This document shows, piece by piece, positions 23,905 to 25,463 of a stretch of 25,463 bases of DNA; positions within the stretch are counted from its first letter, which is position 1, and each line of letters starts with the position of its first letter. Origin of the DNA: Bacillota bacterium (lineage in GTDB: Bacteria > Bacillota > Clostridia > Christensenellales > Aristaeellaceae). The translations under genes were made by a program, and so were the position numbers. The stretch is taken from NCBI GenBank assembly GCA_023411395.1, contig JAEYOV010000014.1, forward strand, positions 1 through 25,463, given 5' to 3'. The notes beneath the pieces were generated by a model. It was given only the letters and a program-made list of their open reading frames with translations. It was not told the origin of the DNA and did no database searches.

Positions 23905-25119
23905 GTGCATAAGAAAAAGGTGTGGACGATTGCGGCAATCGCGCTTATGGTGCTGGCCGCCGCCGTTCCCTTGGCTGTCCGCCGCGAACCGAATGCCCGG
24001 GCGGAGCAGGGGGATGAAGGCGTAAAGCTGCTGGCGGTCAATGTAGGCAAGGCGGACAGCCTGCTTTTATGGACGGAAGGCAAGACTTATCTTGTGGATA
24101 CGGGTACCGCGCAATCCTGGGGCGCCTTGTGGGCAGCGCTTGATGCGCATATGGTTACCAGGCTGGACGGCGTTTTTTTGACCCATACGGACAAGGATCA
24201 TATGGGCGGTATGGACATGCTCGCCCGAAGCAATATTGCGGTGGACGCGTGGTATGGCTCCGCCATGTATACGGGCATCAAGCAGGATATGCATCCGCTG
24301 CCCCTGGCGGCGGCCCAAAGAAACATGCAGCCCGTATGGCTCAAGGCGGGGGATACGGTGGCTGTTTCCGAAACGTCAGTTTTCCGGGTGCTGGGACCGC
24401 GTACCCTGGATGAGGAAAACGAAAACAACAACTCTCTGGTAATGAGGCTGGAAACGCCTCACGGCAGCGTCCTTCTGACCGGCGATATGGAGCTTGCGGA
24501 GGAAAGCGCGCTGATGGCGACGGGCAGCTTCACGCGAAGCGAGGTTCTGAAAGTATCCCATCATGGGGAGGACGACGCCACATCCTCAGCCTTTGTCCGG
24601 CTCGTGTCCCCGCAGGTGGCGGTGATCTCCACCAAATCCGTGGAGGAGCCGGACACGCCCAGCCCTTCCGTATTGTTCTACTTGAAGCGTTCCGGGGCGC
24701 AGGTCGCTGTGACCCAGGATGCCAAGGGTGGCATGCTGGTGACGCTTGTGAATGGACAGGCCGGCGTGGAAGCGGTGGAATGGCAGAACATTCCCGCTCT
24801 TTCAAGCGGCCTGCGGCTGACCGGGCTTGACGCGGAGCAGGATGCGCTGTCCATCACCAACGCCGGGGCAGAAGCGGTATCCCTGTCTGGCTGGTACGTG
24901 TTTTCCGTAAGGGGAGGGGAAATATTCTTCTTTCCCGAGAACGCCGTTTTGGCGCCCGGAGCCACCGCGCGCCTTGGCTCCCAGAATACTTTGGGGGCAT
25001 GCGACTGGCGGTTTGAGGACAAAAATGTATGGCACAACAAAAAAAAGGACGAGGCCGTCCTGTTTGATCCCTATGGCAGGCCGGTGGCCCGGCTGGATAA
25101 CGGGCTGACGGAGGAGTAG
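23905..25119 (+). CDS. Exported ComEC-like MBL hydrolase with lamin-tail domain
   Basis: This 404-residue protein starts with GTG, 7 bases after AAGGAGG. Residues ~6-24 form a signal peptide or membrane anchor. The MBL domain (about 40-270) is of the ComEC/Rec2 type: AVNVGKADSLLLW, H94-x-D96-x-D98-H99 in THTDKDHMGG, LTGDME and VSHHGEDDATSS. Residues ~300-395 look like a lamin-tail domain (LTD), with LSITNAGAEAVSLSGWYV, APGATARLGSQ and a last WHNKKKDEAVLFDPYGRPVARL. LTD modules often bind DNA or surface ligands in secreted bacterial nucleases. It probably acts outside the membrane as a nuclease or phosphodiesterase; no ComEC membrane channel is attached. Confidence 0.9.
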   Translation: MHKKKVWTIAAIALMVLAAAVPLAVRREPNARAEQGDEGVKLLAVNVGKADSLLLWTEGKTYLVDTGTAQSWGALWAALDAHMVTRLDGVFLTHTDKDHMGGMDMLARSNIAVDAWYGSAMYTGIKQDMHPLPLAAAQRNMQPVWLKAGDTVAVSETSVFRVLGPRTLDEENENNNSLVMRLETPHGSVLLTGDMELAEESALMATGSFTRSEVLKVSHHGEDDATSSAFVRLVSPQVAVISTKSVEEPDTPSPSVLFYLKRSGAQVAVTQDAKGGMLVTLVNGQAGVEAVEWQNIPALSSGLRLTGLDAEQDALSITNAGAEAVSLSGWYVFSVRGGEIFFFPENAVLAPGATARLGSQNTLGACDWRFEDKNVWHNKKKDEAVLFDPYGRPVARLDNGLTEE

Positions 25120-25167
25120 GCAAAGACATGAAAATCAGGAAGGTTGGCTTGAGAGTAGTAAACCTTG

Positions 25168-25300
25168 GGGGAGCAACGAGGGGGCCGAAGTCCCCTCGTA
25201 TGCAAACCGAAATCGGCGGCGTGTGTACGGCGATTTCGGAAGGATTTCGCCAGAAATCCATTCCTTGCACGATTTCCTGGCTTACAAGAAAATCGTGCAA
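25168..25300 (-). repeat. Palindrome-rich dispersed repeat, copy B (inverted)
   Basis: Four hairpins in a row: ACGAGGGGG/TCCCCTCGT (25176-25199), CCGAAATCG/CGATTTCGG (25207-25239), GGATTTC/GAAATCC (25242-25259) and TTGCACGATTT/AAATCGTGCAA (25265-25300, perfect 11-bp arms). On the minus strand, 25300-25283 and 25199-25168 match copy A at 17 of 18 and 29 of 32 positions, in the same order. The middle hairpins differ in sequence. As with copy A, a terminator precedes it on its own strand. Confidence 0.75.
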
Positions 25301-25336
25301 AAGTATAAAAGGAAGGGGCTGTCGTGCTAAGGCAGC

Positions 25337-25380
25337 AAAAAAAAAAAACGAGAGATTGCGTGAGCTATCTCCCGTTTTTT
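25337..25380. terminator. Bidirectional intrinsic terminator
   Basis: Arms 25348-25356 and 25367-25375 (one mismatch, 10-base loop) are flanked by 12 A residues on the left and TTTTTT on the right, so it could stop transcription from both sides. It would serve the MBL/lamin-tail gene on the plus strand. Confidence 0.75.
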
Positions 25381-25396
25381 GTTGTAAGATATTTCT

Positions 25397-25463
25397 GTGA
25401 CAAAGCATCTACAACAAAGAGAGGATACACCAACCGGACGGCAAAAGCAAGTGGTAATGCCGC
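25397..25463 (+). CDS. Possible 5' end of a gene running off the window
   Basis: From a GTG at 25397 the frame stays open for 22 codons to the edge, reading MTKHLQQREDTPTGRQKQVV. The composition looks coding-like, but no ribosome binding site or promoter was recognised and the stretch is too short to identify. An AGAGAGGA motif at 25418-25425 has no start codon at the right distance. Confidence 0.2.
   Translation, partial: MTKHLQQREDTPTGRQKQVVMP

Overview
The window looks like a chromosomal segment of an anaerobic, low-GC-lineage Gram-positive bacterium (class Clostridia), although its base composition is moderately GC-rich by eye. The pointers are: a groES-groEL operon with a perfect CIRCE operator (the HrcA system), HPr kinase/phosphorylase, strong AGGAGG-type ribosome binding sites, frequent TTG/GTG starts, a probable 2,4-diaminopentanoate dehydrogenase (an enzyme of clostridial ornithine fermentation), and a family 1 encapsulin with an encapsulated ferritin. 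The species cannot be named from this sequence alone. Most of the window is housekeeping. No prophage, insertion sequence, CRISPR array or tRNA was seen.

Layout. 1-150: the 3' end of an rRNA operon (5S rRNA and its terminator). 200-3100: a small unknown protein, a metallo-beta-lactamase-fold hydrolase, and a convergent EAL-CBS-GGDEF cyclic-di-GMP protein. 3330-5110: acyl-ACP thioesterase facing MutY. 5335-7440: the heat-shock operon groES-groEL with promoter, CIRCE and a strong terminator. 7441-7810: a gene-free stretch full of palindromic repeats. 7810-13065: a rightward run of DUF4097 protein, YbaB, RecR, RmuC, a phasin-like protein and a UbiB/ABC1 kinase-like protein. 13069-18893: a leftward block of a TrmO-like methyltransferase under an AraC-type regulator, then asparaginyl-tRNA synthetase, and a carbon-control operon (HAD phosphatase, HprK, ROK glucokinase) whose three genes are tightly packed. 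19079-20640: HisC facing TadA. 20653-22520: nitroreductase, then the encapsulated ferritin and the encapsulin shell gene. 22662-25119: a leftward 2,4-diaminopentanoate dehydrogenase and a divergent secreted ComEC-like MBL/lamin-tail protein. 25120-25463: a second copy of the palindromic repeat, a bidirectional terminator, and possibly the first codons of another gene.

The most notable system is the two-gene encapsulin nanocompartment at 21244-22520. The ferritin-like cargo keeps the E32/E62/H65 ferroxidase triad at the same residue numbers as the Rhodospirillum rubrum protein (from memory) and ends in a TVGSL-type cargo-loading tail. The shell gene starts 27 bases downstream, and a perfect dyad overlaps the -10 box. 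Together they suggest a regulated iron-storage and oxidative-stress compartment. Other points: probable non-AUG initiation in several genes, including a CTG start needed to keep the catalytic Asp of a HAD phosphatase and a possible ATC start for mutY; a dispersed palindromic element present in inverted copies at 7441 and 25168; a 139-base giant palindrome between the ROK and asnS genes; and four convergent gene pairs whose stop codons overlap or lie within 4 bases.
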